DNA from: Actinernus sp. WN-2022
Taxonomy: Eukaryota; Cnidaria; Anthozoa; Actiniaria; Actinernidae
Assembly: GCA_030867875.1 (NCBI GenBank)
Contig: JAOWCC010000019.1
Span: 31,601,976 to 31,665,975, forward strand
Reading direction: 5' to 3'
DNA: 64,000 nucleotides
Shown: positions 61,632 through 64,000 of the stretch, piece after piece
Layout of the letters: every line of letters starts with the position of its first letter
Position numbering within the stretch: position 1 is the first letter of the stretch
The notes under the pieces: model-generated
Seen by the model: only the letters and a program-made list of their open reading frames with translations
Database searches by the model: none
Told to the model about the DNA's origin: nothing
Program-made: the position numbers and the translations under genes

Positions 61632-61699
61632 CTCCACCAATCACAGAGGAGACAACTCAGGACTTAGAGACTATCATCAAACAGAGAATAAAAGATGAG
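61632..61699 (+). CDS. MPHOSPH10: MPP10, exon 4 (ends at a GC donor)
   Basis: Acceptor tctag, phase 1. Reads APPITEETTQDLETIIKQRI then KDE, the conserved APxITEETTxxLExIIKQRI block. Exon end GAG is followed by gcaagc at 61700, a GC-AG intron. With this boundary exon 5 continues as [11 protein letters not shown], exactly the family sequence. No nearby GT gives the correct frame. Confidence 0.93.
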
Positions 61700-61880
61700 G
61701 CAAGCTTATAATTATTTATGCATTCATGTCTGTCACTTTGGAATTGTTTTTTTTTATAGTGAAGCTTGAAATGAAAATCAAATAAGGGGAAAAGAGGAAA
61801 AATTGGGGAATTAGGTAACCATATTTTTGCACATCTCGCCCAATCCAGTGTGCCTGGTTGCCTCAGTGATCATGTGAATG

Positions 61881-62141
61881 TTTGGAATGGTTATGAAATC
61901 CAGCGGCCTTCTTTGTTATAGGTCTTTGTTTGCTTTTTTCAACCATGCCAGTGCACAAAACACAATAGATAGTGGAATATGTTAATCAATCAGCCAATAG
62001 AAACGTGTGGGTTCAGGGGACGCTAATGAACTATGACCATGCACAATCTTTTGTCTTACCCCCTTCCAACCTAAATCGTAGCACCTTTGTTAGTCCCTTG
62101 GAAGTTTGCCAGGTTTCCTAACCATTCCCCTCTATTAACTA
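61881..62141. mobile_element. MITE, inverted second copy of the 37608-37887 family
   Basis: The right end gtttcctaaccattcccctc... matches the terminal repeat of the first copy, and the body matches in inverse orientation (gcttttttcaacca, aatcagccaatagaaacgtg). Somewhat diverged, left end decayed. MPP10 intron 4. Confidence 0.7.
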
Positions 62142-62423
62142 TAATTTATTGTTCCCACTTGCTGGTCAATTATGCAACTAGTCTCTTGCATGGGAACTTG
62201 AAGATCATGGGTTTGAATCCAGATTGGGCCTGTTTGTTTTGGTTTTCTTCTCTATCTTTTTCAAATGTTTTGCTACTGTCTGTTTTTTTTTTCTGTGTTC
62301 TTTTTAAATACATGTAACAGTTGCACGATCATATCAACATAAATATAAAGAAGTGTATCAAAAGTCACCAGTACCTAGCTAGGAGACATTTCGTAAACAA
62401 AAAAAGGACTGGGATAGAGTATG

Positions 62424-62879
62424 CAGTGCTCGACCTTAACTTTTTTAATCACTGGTCCTGGGACTAGTAGAGCTGAAAATTTACTAGTCCAGAGAAAATT
62501 CCTGGTAGTCCCGACTCTGGCATGCCAATATTTGCTGATCTCTAAGCCTTTCATGATACACGCACAAGTGAACAAGTCAAAACAAAGATGGCGGTGATAG
62601 CGGCCTTCGCTGGAGCTCCTGGGGCTGACTTGTGCCCAGTCCTCGCCTTGGCCTTGTTCAGTCTTCTCGGCCTTTTTGCGATTGTTTTCGGGACATTTGC
62701 GAAGAAACGCTTTCAAACAACAATCACAGGACAACATGTTTTCGTTTTTATCTTTTATTAAACATTACAAATTATAGAATAGTTACTAGTCCTGTGACTA
62801 GTGGCTCTATTTTTTTACTGGTCCAGAAGCATTTCTTACTAGTCCAGGACTAGTGGACTACCGCTAAGGTCGAGCACTG
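62424..62879. mobile_element. 456-bp MITE with 15-bp TIRs and ACTAGTCC repeats
   Basis: Ends CAGTGCTCGACCTTA and complement. Several actagtcc/ggactagt motifs sit near both ends in inverted arrangement. An open minus-strand frame inside has no recognised domain. MPP10 intron 4. Confidence 0.65.
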
Positions 62880-63227
62880 ATATGTAAATTTATTCTAATT
62901 AAAAATTAAACCCCACCACAAGAAAGATAACATCAAATTAAAATTAGTGTTGACTGAGTTTGGGGACGTTTGTATATTATCAAAAATCCCAAAAATAAGA
63001 GAGCTCGATCAGTGCATGTACAGTTGTATACTGCATGTTAGAAGAAACAGAAAATTGAACCTTGCCACTAAGAAGCCTACTTTGGCTCGATCCTTGCCAT
63101 CAGGCAAGTTGTCAAGCTGATCTACTAGCCTGACACAAAAAGTCACTATCCCTGGGCTATCGGACACAACTTATATTGCACCCTGCAAAATTAATGATCT
63201 TTACATAATCCACAGTACCAGCAGTGT

Positions 63228-63390
63228 TCATTCTAGGGTGCAATTTTGCGATATTCTTGCACTTTTACAACTTGTTACCGCTAACGTTCAACATGAATAT
63301 GACACTTTTCGCACTCATAGAATGATTCAGATTCTGTATGTCACTAAATCATTCCTTTTTGAGATACAAGTCTCGCAACATCTAAGCTTT
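63228..63390. repeat. Dispersed repeat, copy 2
   Basis: Matches 39950-40100 in the same orientation (agaatgattcagattctgta, tttttgagatacaagtct). Starts with cagtgttcattctag, the MITE end seen at 60218. Confidence 0.6.
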
Positions 63391-63868
63391 TACTAAACTT
63401 TTCATTTGAGTAACCATTTAAAATACCAGGATGAATCAGCCGTTATACATGTAGGTGCGTCTGTTCAGGATAATTATTTTGAAAGGCCCTAAATGACAGT
63501 TTTCCCTACCCTTTTCTATACTTCAACTCGTGAAATCCCTACCCTTTAATATACCTCCAGCCTGAAAAGGTACCCCTTTCGGGCGGAGCCTCCCCGTATA
63601 GTCCATTATAGGGAGTATACCCTTTAAAACAGGTATTAAAAGGTGTTCATTTATAAAAAAATAGCCTACATTCTGAGGTATTGAGATATGGACTGCTATT
63701 ATGGCACAAAGTACTGCTGTGCTGTTTACAATCATGAGTGTTTGTTAGTACCTTCAGAATACCAGGCGGCTGTGCCGGGAGACAATCTTCTACTGTACAT
63801 TATCACCATCATGTTTTTTTTGTTAAAATATTGTATGTGTAAATGATGCCAATGATACATTTCTTCAG

Positions 63869-64000
63869 GCTTGGGACGATGTAGAACGCAAGAAGAAACC
63901 TGTGATGCAGGCGTATGAATACAAAAAGAAGCAGCCACTTGACCAGGAGAAGAGTAAACTCAGCCTCAGTCAGATTTACGAGCAGGAGTATCTCAAGCAA
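63869..64000 (+). CDS. MPHOSPH10: MPP10, exon 5 (runs off the window)
   Basis: Acceptor tttcttcag, phase 0. Forty-four codons read [20 protein letters not shown] and [27 protein letters not shown] and EKSKLSLxxIYEQEY are hallmark MPP10 C-terminal blocks. The coding sequence continues past the window. Confidence 0.95.

Overview
The window looks like nuclear DNA of a cnidarian, most likely a stony coral or another anthozoan. It is AT-rich, has intron-split genes of animal type, many short inverted-repeat transposons, LINE fragments and a tRNA-derived SINE, and its right half is full of the palindrome TACATGTA. The phylum is inferred from these features and from protein similarity, not from any search.

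Two transcription units carry the recognisable coding content, and they start head to head about 320 bp apart near 42.6-43.0 kb. To the right on the plus strand is MPHOSPH10 (MPP10), a U3 snoRNP/SSU-processome protein of the nucleolus. Five exons with matching splice phases run from 42967 to the window edge (501 codons, 3' end outside). Intron 1 is about 11.8 kb and full of transposons; intron 4 has a GC donor. To the left on the minus strand, a phase-consistent exon chain starts at 42644 (exons at 42542, 40156, 27599, 22726 and 18797). It encodes a long, low-complexity, acidic-then-basic protein with an IWLCR peptide near the end of its largest exon. Further left on the same strand, exons at 9001-9112, 8643-8701 and 362-451 encode the start of a PTB domain clearly of the X11/Mint/APBA family. 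The two minus-strand groups may be one X11/Mint gene: IWLCR resembles the CASK-binding IWVxR-type peptide of Mint1, and the phases allow a join. This is not proven.

Layout: 0-9.1 kb, PTB exons and small foldback elements, including a 2.6 kb foldback at 2.07-4.66 kb. 9.1-22.7 kb, intronic or intergenic DNA with two SINE copies in the wider region, a LINE split by three nested elements (13.2-16.1 kb), hairpins and a TA-flanked element (20.6-21.6 kb). 22.7-30 kb, two exons of the disordered protein, separated by foldback elements (24.0-24.8 and 25.5-27.3 kb). 30.2-33.9 kb, one array of an 18-bp satellite split by a TTAA-flanked 1.4 kb transposon. 34-42.5 kb, an 88-bp tandem repeat, MITEs, a RT remnant and exons 2 and 1 of the minus-strand gene. 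44-55 kb (MPP10 intron 1), three large terminal-inverted-repeat elements (1.6, 1.7 and 6.7 kb), each with internal tandem arrays placed near both ends in inverted orientation. 55-64 kb, the rest of MPP10 with LINEs in introns 1 and 2 and MITEs in introns 3 and 4.

The most unusual content is this set of array-bearing transposons, together with the reconstructable transposon insertion in the 18-bp satellite. No CRISPR array, operon, rRNA or intact tRNA gene was seen.
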